Shown: positions 22,619-34,025, counted from the stretch's first letter. The stretch is 64,000 bases of DNA from Cyathus striatus (GCA_025738555.1 JAOVFP010000001.1:1302001-1366000); one strand, 5' to 3'. A program made the numbers and translations. Notes: generated by a model from the sequence alone, not told the origin.

Positions 22619-24582
22619 ATTAGGAGCAGAGCCATCACTTGGTGCAGGATTGCAAAATGTACGACAAAGGTCATCATCTGCCTTATGATTTGTATAGTGA
22701 TATCCATCAACAACAAATCGACTATTCAGTAGCCAAGGTCGATAAAGAATATTTTTCAGAACTGAACGTAGAACCAGACAGGCTTTGTCAATACATATAT
22801 ATGCTGGACGTGAGTCAGGTGTTGGGTAAATCATATTTAATAACTCCATGATATTAGCTGTTGACTCAGATTTTACAAACTTTTTCCAAGCAATAACAAC
22901 TCCACATGGAGCACACACAGTTTCAACACAATAATAGCGATTTGGGGAAAAATAAGACTTGCGGGTATCAGAATTATCATCATTCTGTTCTTCATCATGT
23001 GGCTGCTGTGGTCGATTAACATTAGGTAGCCATGCCAGATTTTCATTTCTGCGTTGCAGTGCTCTTTTTAGTCCAGAAAGACTTGCTGAACTGTAATTTG
23101 ACTTATGCTTATTCCACATTTCTTTATGAGCCTCACATGCTTCTGTACCTGCAACTTTTTGTGCATCACAACTCTTAACACGACATTTGGGTCCATATTG
23201 TATGTTGTGATGTCTGCAGAATACACCACCACGATAATTGTTAACTTCAGCATGACAACCCTCCATTGCACAGTGCTAAATCATTGTTAAGTCTAAGTTT
23301 ATAATAAATAAATAAATACACATACAGTTGGGCCCATTACAACACCATCTACTACAACCATCTTCACAGGAGCAAAATTTTCTGTTGTAATACTACTTCT
23401 GTAGTTAGTCATGTTATCAGCTGTAGACTTGTACTTTTGAGTACATTCTAAGCAGCTGTGCTCTGATGGAGGTTTAACAATTCCATTTGCCCCAAGATGC
23501 TCAAATGCATAATGTGTAATTTCATTGATTGGTAGATGATCATCAACAGTAAGTTGTCTACCAGTAATTAAGCTTACAGTCCGAATAGACTCATCTATAA
23601 AGGCATGCCAAATTTGCTTGTGACTAATTTCAATGTTATTTCCAAAGCTATTACTCCAATATTCAGCATATGCTGCAGCTGATGCATGAAAACTGTATAT
23701 ACCATGCATTATTGCTTTAGAGAATACTCGATCCACCCAAAGATGAGTACCTATTTTAAAATAACGTGCTTTATTTAAATATTCTTTTTGTGGTCTCTGA
23801 CCAGTAATAGATATACGTTTATGATCAGCATAGTATATTGATTTACACTTAGAGCAAGATCCTGTTAGTATATATGATTCATGATACATTTTTGTACCCT
23901 CAATTAATGTAACTTTTGGTATATCTCGATATTTTGAATTTTGTGTTAATGCAGACCCATCACATGATGCACCATTGCAACGCATAAATGATGGACATAT
24001 CATTCGTACTGGAGTTAATTTAGTTTCTGAAACAGGTCCTAGCTCTCCAATATAGTGCCCTGTCTCATTATATGGATGCAATTTAAGAAATTTGGAAAAT
24101 GCATCTAGTTTTGCAGAAATATTATAGTTAATGTCATCATCATCATAGTGATCTGGAATTATATTTTCTTGAAATAAATATTTAGTTTTACTACCAAGAG
24201 AAGATGTAACAGCCATTGACAGTGCATTAATCCAAGCAGTTAGTGTTGTTGTTCTTCTGTCATTTCCTTCATGATACTGTTGTCTTGCATGTAAATTTAA
24301 CAGCTCAACATTACTTGTTAGAGAAAACAGCAAAAATATAACTGTTGATAGGCTAATCTTTGATCCAAAGTTTGCTTCAATAAACTGACTAAATTGGCTA
24401 AACTTTAACATAGGAAACTCTTGTTCAGTTCCTATAGCATAGGCCATTGGCAAGTAATACAGTGCAACTAAATATGAGTTCCTGAGCAATAGAGAAATGC
24501 ATATTTGAAGTAACCAAATGACAACATTAAAGAAACTAAAATTACATGATACAAACTTTAACACCACATGATGTACAACTAC

Positions 24583-26555
24583 TTACTTGTTCTTAATTCC
24601 AGCTCCTTTCTTTGATTTCCCCTTGTCCTTCCCTTTGGCTGATTTCTGCTTTGAATCACTGGCCTTCTCTTTACCAGCTGCTTTATCTTTATTAGCCTTG
24701 TCTCTGGCATCCATCCAATCTGCTAAATTGACTCTTGTAAATCCAGAAGACTTCTCCAAGCCCCAAAGCTCACGTGTATTGTTCATATCAGGATTATTAT
24801 CACTTAGCCATTCTACCATGTCTGGATAGTTGGAAAGTCTCTTCAGAACAACATCCCAGTTGTGCCATGCAGTAGTTCCAATTCCAAAAAGTTTATAAAT
24901 ATCAGAGGATGATGGTTTAGCAAACCCATCAGGCAATGGTTTAGAATTTATGTCCACTAAGCGTTTAACCCTATTAACCTCACTGTAGACTTTCCATGCC
25001 TCCTGAATTGACCATTTTCCAGTAAGCTCAAGGAGTGACTGGTCTACCTCATAAATGGATACAATAGTCCTCTCTCTTGGAGATAACTTATTGGCAATCT
25101 GGGTGTTCTCAACTGAATAGCTAGACTTATTATCCTCACTCTTAGAATGAGCCGAAGTTTCATTTGTGCTAACAGCACTTGAAGCCTTACTGTAGCCAAT
25201 ATGTTTAATGATAGGGTCAGTCTGACACAAGAATTAGTATTTAATATATATATATAATTGAAATTCTTACTGCAGCAAGAAAAATAGCTAAGTCTTGATT
25301 TTGTGGGCGCCACTCAATAGTAACTGCATCTCGTATGCTACTGTAGCGCCCTCGCATAATCCAGATATTTCGACTGGTATCAAATACTCTAATCTGACGG
25401 TCTTGTTCTACAATTCATATTAGTGAAGATGAAACAAAAAGTTCAATGTATTTCCATATGCTTTCCCTCTAATTGTACCACCATGAGTTTTAGATGCTCC
25501 TTTCAATTCTGCCTTAGTTGGTACAGGGGACAGAGGAGAATTGGTTGGTGGGGGGCTATGCATATCATAGTCTTCTTCACCCCCCTCCTCCAAGATTTGT
25601 TTATCTTTCTCATTATTTGCCTCCATATTCTTTTCCTTTTCCTCAATATCAATCACTTCATTATCAGAACTCTCACTATCATTCTCTTCACTATTTTCCT
25701 TCATTTTCAAATCATCTCTCTCCCCCCCCCCAGCATTACTATCATTCTCATTCTCATTCTCATTTTCATTGTCTTCAGTACCATTGTTTTCAGTATTTTC
25801 TGACTCAGTGTCTGAAGGAGTGACAGCTAGAAGAACTTTTCTTTTAGTTCTTCCCTCACCACCTATAGCTGATACCCCAGGAGTATTCATAGTATTTATT
25901 TCAGATATAGTCTCAGTAGTTGTGACTTCAGCAGATGTTCCAATAGTCTCAGTTAAATTCTCAATAGTACCAGCAGCCAAACTCTCAATAGTACCAGTCT
26001 TGGTAGTAGCCCCAGTAGTGATTTCAGAAGCTTGAGTAGTCTCAGTATTAACAGTTGCAGCTTCAGTAGCAGTTCCAGTCATCTCAGTAGCAATAACACG
26101 TGCTGGAGGTGCCACAGTAAGACCAATTTCTTTAATAATCGTCTCAGCACTGAAATAATTGCATTAGAATTAATTTATTATGAAATGGGTGTACACACTC
26201 TTTAGTGGAAGAAGCAGCTTCATCTTCTTCTTCCTTATCTGCAGCTGTTTTACTGTAAAAAGTGTTAGCAAACCAATAGAAATAACTGAACAGCCAGTAC
26301 ACACCGTGCTTTAGTGCGCCTTCCCTTCCCCCCCTTCCCTTTTTTAACTTGCTTCTTGTCCTTTCCAACATCCAGCCCATCTGAATTCATAGTAGCCTTC
26401 TTAGCAGCAGGCTCATCTGTAGTGTCCACAGATGATTGTGTACATTTGCATGGCTTGGATGCTGGTGGGTCAGAACGAACCTGACCACTACGAGAATGAG
26501 GTGGTGAAACAGTAGTAGAGGTGTTGTTGGTATTGTTTTGCTTGTTTGGAGCCAT
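24583..26555 (-). CDS. Companion gene of the cysteine-cluster element: Thr/acidic-rich protein
   Basis: Unknown function; found in the same element just upstream of the cysteine-cluster gene and in the same direction. Exons on the minus strand: 26555-26305, 26252-26199, about 26149-25474, about 25411-25270, and about 25223-24583, all with GT..AG introns that keep phase. The protein starts MAPNKQNNTNNTST with a basic Lys/Gly stretch (KKQVKKGKGGKGRRTKAR), then a long Thr/Glu-rich low-complexity part and an acidic Glu/Asp/Asn part. A folded segment follows (RQIRVFDTSRNIW, TIEWRPQNQDLAIFLAATDP; then ELTGKWSIQEAWKVYSEVNR and FGIGTTAWHNWDVVLKRLSN). It ends in a very basic tail (AKGKDKGKSKKGAG). Basic ends suggest nucleic acid binding. 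The last codons contain a GTAAGT donor, so the gene could be spliced to the next one as a single larger protein; I could not decide. Confidence 0.6.
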
Positions 26556-26730
26556 ATTGTATAGTAGAAAGTTGAAAGGATATCAGTGAAGATAAGTGAC
26601 AATGTGGGGGTTGTGAGTCAAGTGGGGGCAGGGCAAGGAAAAGATAAGTAGACCCTTCTATACCCACACATATGCCACATGTATGCCCACTGACCAGGTC
26701 TAAAATTATCTTGAAAGCTTCTTGTGTGAA

Positions 26731-26889
26731 TAAAAGTCCGAAAATGGGGCGGCAACTGCTTCTCTTCTAATTATAACGGGCCACTCCCCTGGTTCATCAT
26801 AAATTATGGTGAATAAAAGTCCGAAAATGGGGCAGCAACTGCTTCTATTCTAATTAAAACAGGCCATTCCCCCGGTTCATCATAAATTA
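26731..26889. repeat. Two tandem copies of a ~79-bp unit
   Basis: The unit begins GTGAATAAAAGTCCGAAAAT and ends with TTCATCATAAATTAT; the second copy starts near 26810 and differs at a few sites. It lies upstream of the companion gene, so it may be promoter sequence of the element. Confidence 0.75.
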
Positions 26890-27089
26890 TACCCTATTTT
26901 GGCATGCCGCTTACATCACGCACACATATGCGTGGATAACACACACATCGCTTGCACAAATGTGTTGATAGTACACATGCATCACTTGCACAAATGTGTT
27001 AATAGTACACAACATGCATGTTTGCGAGAACAAAGTTGTGTCATGAGTTATCAATTGAATATATTATAATAATCTACAAGGTGCAAGAA

Positions 27090-28990
27090 CAAAGTATTGT
27101 ACACTACTAACTAAACCCTATGCACTATCGATTCACTCATGCATTATCAATTCGCTCCCTCACTATGCACTATACGCTATCGATCCCCCTCCTTGCTATG
27201 CGTTATTAATCCCTCACTAGGCGCTATGGCGCTATGGATCCCCCCTCCTTGCTATGCACTATCGATCCCTCCACTCACTATGTGCTAGGCACTATCAATC
27301 CCTCCCCCCTCGCTATGCGCTATGCACCATCCCCACCACCCCTCCCGCTACTCATCATTCACCTCGCTATGCACCCCCCACTACCTCTCCCACTGTGCAC
27401 TGCCCTCATCATTAGCGTTCGGCACTGTCATCGCCATCTCTGCGGTCATCAGTGTTCAGTGTTGGGCACAGGTCACCATCGTTGTCCTCGTGGATGTTGG
27501 CGTCGTGGTTGTTTTCATGGGCCATGTCCTTGCAGTCGTCGGCGTCAGCATCGGTGGGGGCATTGGGGCTCGTTCCTCCCCCTCATTATACATCCCCCCT
27601 GCCTCGCTATACGTTCTTCCCCCCCTCGCTATACGTTCTTCCCCCCCTCGCTATACATTCCCCCACCTCGCTATACATTTGCCCCTCCTCTCTATACATT
27701 CACCCCCTTCGCTATATGTCCCCCCCCTCGCTGTGTACTATGCTCTATGCATTCTCCCCCCCTTGTGGAGAGATGAGACGTGCGGGAGAGGATGCCTCAC
27801 CGGCTGGGCAGCATGGCGTCGTTGTCACGACGCAGAGGGGAAGACGGTGGCGCACGGAGACACGAGACCATCCTCACCAGCTGGGTGGCATGGCATCACC
27901 GTGTTGCAACGCAGAGGGGAGGACGGGGCGCTGGGTGAGGTGGGATGCGTGGGGCTGTCGTGACGAGGGGAGGAGGCGCTCGGTGACTGGGCGGCATGGC
28001 ATCGTTGTGCTGTGGCGCAGAGGAAGGAAGGGGGCACTGTGAGACATGGTAGGGATGAGACGTGTGGGGAGAGAGACGGAAAACAGCGCACTTACCGACT
28101 AGTTGGCAGGAGTTGTCGTCGTTGCGACACAGAGGGGAAGACGAGGGCGTTAGGTGAGATGAGATGTGACGCGGAGGGAGGACAAGGACGCTGGGAGAGA
28201 TGAGACGGAGGACAGTGTCCTCACTGGCTGGGTGCCATGGCGTCGTTGTCACAATGCAGAGGTGAGGAAGGGGGCGCTGTGAGATGGGGCGCTGGGTGAC
28301 GTCGTGGAGACGAGACGCGCGGTGACAACAGCTGTCCTCACCAGCTGTGGGCCATGGCGTCGTCGTCAGAGGGGAGGACGACGGGACGGGGGCGCTGTGA
28401 GGTATGGGTGCTGAGTGATGTTGCGGGGACGAGACGCGTGGTGACAGTAGCTGTCCTCACCGGCTTGGGCGCTGGGTGACATGGCATCGTCGTCGTCGTC
28501 ACGACGAGAGTGAAGGATGGGGGTGCTGGGTGATGTGGTGGGGGTGGGGAGAGGACACTGTCTGGGTGACGTGTCGCGACACAGGGCACTGTGGAGGGGG
28601 CTGGGTGGTGCGTCGTCGTCGTCGTCATGGCGAGGATGGGGACGGGGGCGCTGGCCGACGTGGTGGGAATAGACATGTGGGTGGTGTCATGTCGTCGTCG
28701 TCATGGCGAGGATGGGGACAGGGGCGCTGGCCGACGTGGTGGGAATAGACGTGTGGGTGGTGTCGTGTCATCGTCGTCACGGCGAGGATGGGGGGGGGAC
28801 GGATGGGGCGCTGGCCAATACGGTGGGGATAGACACGTTGGTGGTGTGGCGTCGTCGTTGTCACGATGAGGGAGGGGACGGGGGCGCTGGCCGACACGGT
28901 GGGGATAAACGCACAGGGATCCGACACTGTGCCCACCGGCTGGGTGGCATGGCGTCGTCGTGTCGCGACGCAGAAGGGGGCGCTGTGGCT
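27090..28990. repeat. Low-complexity and minisatellite DNA in the right half of the element
   Basis: 27090-27770 is pyrimidine-rich with the recurring words CGCTATGCAC/CGCTATACAT and CCCTCC. 27780-28990 is made of irregular units with GTCGTCGTCAC, GACGCAGAGGGGA and GGGCGCTGGGTGA, many 30-60 bp long. Open frames here in several registers are by-products of the repeats and are not annotated. 28990-29395 has purine/pyrimidine-biased sequence without a gene. Confidence 0.7.
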
Positions 28991-29398
28991 GTCATTAGAT
29001 TTCATCCCTACCGACTCCATCGTCATTGACCCACCTGTGATAGATCCCTTCGTTGTCCTTATCACCCCTCTTCGTCTCCCTCCACCGTACGCTGTCCTCC
29101 TACACCTCTTCTCCCTCGCCTTACTTCCTCCGTTGCTCCTTGTCCGCCTCGTGTGGTGCCGGTCGCGTTGTATGCCTTTGATGTCGCCAGTGGTTGGAAA
29201 GAGGGGAGGAGAGAGAAGGGGGAAGGGGAGAGGGAAGGGAGGAAGGGGGGTGAGGGGAGTGGAGGGGGGATGGTGACGGATGGGGTGTGCAACGACGGGA
29301 CGGTCGTAACGTCGGAAGATGCCATTGACCAAAACGGTCTGACAGACACGTGCCATTGTGTGGTCGTTGTATACACTGAGATACCCATATGAAATAAC

Positions 29399-29492
29399 GC
29401 TCCCGTGGTGTAACGGTATTAGTTGCTTGAATGTGGTAACTCACGCTTATGTAATAATATGTGGTCGAGAGTTCGATTCGTGATAGTGCCAC
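29399..29492 (+). other. tRNA-like Pol III promoter sequence (tRNA relic or SINE head)
   Basis: TGGTGTAACGGTATTAGTTG resembles a tRNA D-arm/A box and GAGTTCGATTC at about 29468-29478 resembles the T-arm/B box. The spacing is longer than in a plain tRNA and the acceptor ends do not pair (GCTCCCG versus TAGTGCC), so it is not a working tRNA. It is followed by a T run and a short inverted repeat ACTTACTTTT/AAAAGTAAGT. Confidence 0.35.
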
Positions 29493-29559
29493 TTACTTTT
29501 TTAATAAAAGTAAGTAAGTACCGTTACATGTACTAGTACTAAAATATGGAATCATGTTT

Positions 29560-29822
29560 ACCTGAATTCCAGGTGAATGCCACGTGAAATTCACATGGTT
29601 AATTCACGTAGAATTCATGTATTCATGTATTCATGTGTAATTCACATGAATTTCATGTGGGGTTTTTCACGTGAATTTCACCTATTCACGTTGTTCCACA
29701 TGAAATTCACGTGAAACAATTTGCAGGGGACTCCCCCAAAATCAGAGAAAATTGAGGTCCAAAACTTCAGGTAAACTTCACATGAAATTCACATGAAATT
29801 CACGTGAAAAGGGTGGGGGAGG
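29560..29822. repeat. Right subterminal palindrome array (TTCAYRTGAA)
   Basis: Counterpart of the left array: many TTCACGTGAA, TTCATGTGAA and TTCACATGAA palindromes up to the terminal inverted repeat of the large element. The arrays occur only at its two ends in this window. Confidence 0.75.
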
Positions 29823-30636
29823 GTAAAGACCTCGAAAATTACTATGGTGGCATCTTTTCTGGAGAAGTGCATTTTACTGTCGGGTGAAACAACACTGCAT
29901 CTTTTTATGTCAAGTACATGCATTCCGCACATCATCGGAGATCGTTGTATACAAGCCATTGCGAGGTGCGCTAATCGCTGGGAAGTGATTAGTATTCGGA
30001 ATGGGAATACATTCGACGCTATAATGGCTCATATTCCATTACATGTTATATTTGTTCATTTAAAAGACCTATCTTTATGGGGTCTTCGTTGCCCTATTCA
30101 GCTCCGCGCGACTCCAACGCTGACTCGCTTAAGTGTTGGTGGTTCATTGGATCCAGGTGTCACCGTCTCCATTCAGTCAGCTCCGTTGCTGTTCCAATCC
30201 TACACATACGGCCTCACACATCCCAAGGCTTTTTTCATCAACTATCCTTGGACCCAAATCACCCATTTTGAATCTCATAGCAACGAGTTTTCTCCAGAGG
30301 AGCTTTCTGAAATACTTCAAGCCATGCCCAACCTTTCATGGTTCACGATATATGGGAGGTCCAATATATCTAAATGTATAACACTCCCCCAACTGCAAAC
30401 ATTGGCGGTAGAGTGCCCGTGGTGGAATGATACTGGAGTAGATTCACTTGACGTCCTCAGAGCTCCCAATCTGAAATCATTATACCTAGATGCGAAGGCC
30501 GAAACATCAACCATTGTGCAATTCCTTGAACTATCAGATTGTTCACTGAAGAACTTAAGGCTTTACCAAAAATCAAGTTTGGAAGACAGATGGAATGCTA
30601 AGCAGCTAAGCAGCTTGAAAGTGCTGTCTTTAAACC

Positions 30637-31916
30637 GGGCCTACAGATTTTGACGTTGCCCGGTTTTTGACGTTGCCCAAATTGACGTTGCTGGGCGTTG
30701 CATTGACGTTGCCTGGCGTTGCCGATTTAATTTTGGCGTTGCAGTGGCATTGCTTGCTGAGGTCTTGTGTTCGAGCCCCACTTGTGTACACGCTTAGTTA
30801 GTAATAAATACAATAAATTAGTAGGAGTTCACAAGATAAATGTACCTTACATTCATATAATATATATTAGCACTTAATGAGAAATATGAGCCATGTATAA
30901 CAGGGTATAACTTACAATCTCACAGTGAAATAAGTTGAAAATAAGTATTTTTTTCCTTTGTACACAATATTTCTACTCTAGACAGCTTGTATGTTGTAAA
31001 TACATGATATATAGAAATAAAAGTAAATATTTGGTAGAGATAAATGGACTCTACTCGTTTTTATACCAGTTGTAGAAATTGTTGAAAATAGGATTTTGAC
31101 GTTGCCTGGCGTTGCCATTTGAGAATTGATGTTGCTGATCCGAGATTTGACGTTGCTTGGCATTGCTGGCGTTGCTCGGACGTTGCCTGGCGTTGCTGTG
31201 ACGTTGCGTGACGTTGCTGTGATGTTGCTGAATGGCGTTGCCGTGACGTTGCCATGGCGTTGCTGGCGTTGCTTGACGTTGCCTTTGGCATTGCTGGAGG
31301 TTCAATGTTTCCCGCGCCCTCCGCTTCCCATTTATATTTGTACACAATATTGATCCCATCTATCACTCCATCAAGTACCCTTCCTCATCACCGCGGCAAC
31401 ACATCACACTTGTCATCATGCTCAACAGTGAGCAAGTATTGTCTTATTTTCTAGGTCAATTCTATATCATTTTCTTCGATTATTTTTGCATTATCCAATA
31501 TATATTATGATATATGTACTAAACAATATTTCACTATTTAATGAAGGGGATAAAGCTATTCAACATGTGAATCAGAGACAGTTTTAAATAATCTTCTACT
31601 GTAATATGTTCCATCCTTGGTGAAATAGGTAATAATATGTTGTATTATGAATAGTAGACTCTGTTTTTGATTAAGGGAAATGTAATAAAAGTATAAAAAG
31701 TGAGAGCGGAGGTGTGGGAAATAATGAGTGGGAGGCGGGCAGTGGTGATATGCGTGTGAAAATGCAAAGGGAAGGGCGGGAGAATTGATTAGCGAGGGTG
31801 TGATTGATCACAGGCTGATGTGACGTTGCCTGGTGTTGCCATGACGTTGCTGGCGTTGCGTGACGTTGCCTCACTGGCAACGTCAAAATACGGGCAACGT
31901 CAAAATCTAGTAGCCC
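30637..31916. mobile_element. Non-autonomous element of GACGTTGC repeats, 1280 bp, 9-bp target duplication
   Basis: Second insertion in F-box gene 2. The flanks carry CTTTAAACC twice (30628-30636 and 31917-31925), and removal restores the coding frame. Inverted ends: left GGGCCTACAGATTTTGACGT, right (read inward) GGGCTACTAGATTTTGACGT. Both ends and a middle block (31085-31310) are tandem arrays of GACGTTGC and GGCGTTGC. No transposase. The middle block may be a second copy nested in the first. The 9-bp duplication is Mutator-like in length, but no family can be named. Confidence 0.85.
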
Positions 31917-32428
31917 CTTTAAACCAACCAGACTTTATCAGTCAAGATCTACACTGGTTAATGAGAATGAACACTACTTCCTCTGACCAACAACTGCCTT
32001 TAAGGTTAGAAGCATATAGGTCTGTGCTTCCAGAACTGGAAACACTAGATATTCTTTATATTTCGTGTAAAGGGAATGTGGTAGTTGAACTTATCGCCAT
32101 GTTAGAATCACACCTTCCGCCTATTCAGGAACCAGACACTGAAATGCATTTCATTGATAGTGCATGCTATCTGAAATCAGTGACTATTATTTTTGAAGGG
32201 AGATTGAACTCGGCCCAGGAGAATGCACTGAGATGTTTTATTCGCTCCGATTTGGTAGTTCAATCTGGAGTACAGATTACAATAAATCATGGCAAACATA
32301 GAGAACCAGAATGTTACGCTATGCCATCTGACCAATATTCCAAAGATATCGTACGGAACAGCGTAGAATATTTCGAAGGCAGTGATTGGCCTTTTGCCGA
32401 TGACGAGCACACATCTGAGGATAGGTAG

Positions 32429-33028
32429 TTTACCTTAAAAGAATTGGGGTGAACGGAGGTCTTCCAGTGATCTGATATGTTTAAATATGATACTGCTCTT
32501 TTCTTACAATTTCTTTCCTGTATATATACACCCTCTTATATTCACGTGGTCTAATGTGAGACCAGTTAAAATGTGCTTGGTATTTGAAGCTCCTTAAGCA
32601 TCTGTAATTATAATATTATAAGGATGTAGATGGGTTCAGACTTGAGGAAACCTTACTTTCTCTTAGACTATGGGCTTTAATGAAGGAGGGTGAATTCAGG
32701 ACTCTTATTAAACCATTCCGACGTCCTTTCTGTTGTAATTTTCTGGGACTTCAGAGCCAAGGGCTTTGTGAGCCTGTTTTGCAACGAATGTTAGATAACA
32801 TGAGGTGTGGAATTAAATCAGGAAGCATATACACACATCGTTCATTATAATTTCTTCCTGGCCATGTTCATTATGTATATTAAGGACATCTACACCAGGC
32901 CTAAACGACACTCTCGACTGGAGATCTCTGACACTTGTACCAGTGCTAAATGATACGGTCGAGAAATCGTGGGTTTCTGAAGATCCTCGACCTCCAGAAA
33001 TACGAACACGCGAATTCAGAACCTGTAG
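32429..33028. other. Spacer between F-box gene 2 and the DUF6534-like gene
   Basis: Convergent 3' ends face each other here. No gene, repeat pair or clear terminator signal could be supported. Confidence 0.4.
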
Positions 33029-34025
33029 TCATTTAGTCGTCATACATTTAATATCGTAGGAAGTAAAGCTTGCCACTAAAAGACTATTTGAATAGAGTTT
33101 GGAGAGTGCTATGGAGGGTGCAAGGTGATAATTGTTATCGCGCCATCCCAGAAATAGCGACAGATCTAGAATAGCAAAGGCTGCACAGATCACACATAGA
33201 AAACAGTCTTGATTAGTATGATCACGTACAGACGTTTGCATAAACGAATGATTCTGTACTTCAGAGAACACGCCAATTTTGTGCGCTTCGGCTCCCACCC
33301 AGAGGCCAAATAAACATTGTGTGGTTGAGATCTGATGCACATAAACGGTTATATCATACTGTTAGAGTCCTCAAAGTGTAACAGTTCTTACCAGGACGAT
33401 AACTAGTGGAAAATAGACCTGATGACTGAGCATCCATACTCTCCATGCAAAGAACATTTGTGCAGTAGAAGTAACTGGGGAAGTTAGCATCCTAACTTCA
33501 CAAAGCAAACAAAGCGCAATACGAACTCAATGAACCGAGAACTGGAATGCTAAACCATAGCCAGCCAACAGCGTTGAGGTCAGTAAACTCTCCCCATCCA
33601 GTCCCAAATTTTCGAAAAGCATCACGAGTCGAAAGGATAGTTTGAAGCGTCTCTAGTATCAATGCAAAGCTGACAAGCCCTTTTGGGAGCAGGCTGTCAT
33701 TTGGGAATGAGAGGTAGTATATATCTAAGATTTTATTAACTTTATTCGCGCTTTTATCGTTAATGGAGAAACCTACAACATTGCACAGCAAGACATCCAT
33801 ATAGTCCCCAGTTGAACAAGTGGCCTAATAGCTTTATCGTGGTTCAGGGATAGCTCCCGATGCATTACAAAAAAATGCATGCACCTCGATCACTTACAAG
33901 TGGTCCTGTTCTGCCGAAATAATCAGTGAATACTGAATACTTATGTATAGTATATTAACTCACAGTTTAACAATGAAATCCGGAGGGGGTGGAATACCGA
34001 TAGAAGAGTCTGCTGTTGGGGACAT
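33029..34025 (-). pseudogene. DUF6534-type multipass membrane protein gene, internally shortened
   Basis: Family of fungal membrane proteins with seven or so helices and unknown role. Exons can be chained on the minus strand from MSPTADSSIGIPPPPDFIVK (34025; an earlier ATG is at 34079) through LLGHLFNWGLYGCLAVQ, IYYLSFPNDSLLPKGLVSFA, RDAFRKFGTGWGEF, FSIPVLGSL, then AQMFFAWRVWMLSHQ and, after an intron ending near 33350, STTQCLFGLWVGAEAH. The C-terminal SIALSKLYSNSLLVASF is also typical. Introns are short with GT..AG ends. Between the helix after ISTTQ and the final helix about 60 residues usual in the family are missing, and one junction near 33490 is doubtful. I take it as a decayed or truncated copy; a diverged working gene is possible. 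Confidence 0.6.

Larger units (their letters stand above)
14150..24447 (-). pseudogene. Cysteine-cluster (CxC5/CxC6-like) KDZ-associated gene, interrupted by gypsy element
   Basis: Minus-strand coding parts: about 24447-23326, 23275-22619, then after the gypsy insertion 14453-14391 and 14344-14150 (stop TAA). The introns at 23325-23276 and 14390-14345 have GT..AG ends and keep frame. The first exon has a helical N-terminus, Cys pairs (CPSFMRCNGASCDGS, GSCSKCKSIYY) and a HSCLECTQKY stretch. The second has the dense cluster with spaced Cys/His (EGCHAEVNNYRGGVFCRHH, KCRVKSCDAQKVAGTEACEA), then FVVDGYHYTNHKADDDLCRT and CNPAPSDGSAPN. The last exons read ACEQLNSWLGGFESILKRMT and end acidic. This layout matches proteins Pfam calls CxC5/CxC6 'cysteine cluster associated with KDZ transposases'. 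Apart from the retroelement, no stop was seen. The start at 24447 is uncertain: the ORF of the upstream gene ends at a possible donor (24586, GTAAGT), and an acceptor near 24534 would fuse both genes in frame. Confidence 0.7.
13529..29833. mobile_element. DNA transposon carrying CxC-type (KDZ-associated) genes, with nested gypsy element
   Basis: Inserted in F-box gene 2. The 9 bp GAAAATTAC stand on both sides (13520-13528 and 29834-29842) and removal restores the F-box frame exactly. Ends are imperfect inverted repeats: left AGTACTTATCCCTCCCCCAC, right (read inward) AGGTCTTTACCCTCCCCCAC. Next to each end is an array of TTCACGTGAA/TTCATGTGAA palindromes. Without the gypsy copy the element is about 8.14 kb. 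Its only recognisable genes, both on the minus strand, are a Ser/Thr/acidic protein and a cysteine-cluster protein of the type described beside KDZ transposases. No classical KDZ transposase domain was seen, so the enzyme that moves it is either the cysteine-cluster protein or supplied elsewhere. Confidence 0.8.
12927..32428 (+). pseudogene. F-box / leucine-rich-type protein 2, split by two transposon insertions
   Basis: Sister of F-box gene 1. Coding parts are 12927-12976, 13025-13528, 29843-30636 and 31926-32428; the first intron is 48 nt (GTAAGT..CTAG). If the insertions at 13529-29833 and 30637-31916 and one copy of each target duplication are set aside, the four parts total 1851 nt, an uninterrupted frame of 616 residues, against 617 in gene 1. 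The same features follow in order: CxxC motif (EICGSCGRN), coiled coil, F-box core (RKLPQDVLQYLFVVCQR), and Leu-rich region. The first break falls just after LWSRIAISHIRDAEPKKI, the second inside a SLNQPD segment. With 16.3 kb of foreign DNA inside a coding exon the gene cannot be expected to work now. Absence of other damage implies that both insertions are recent relative to gene decay. Confidence 0.85.

Noticed and set aside
27234..28252. Several long open frames on both strands
   Set aside because: By-products of minisatellite and C-rich repeats; all registers are open and products are low complexity.
31051..31366. Gln/Arg-rich open frame of about 100 codons
   Set aside because: Translation of the GACGTTGC repeat array, not a gene.
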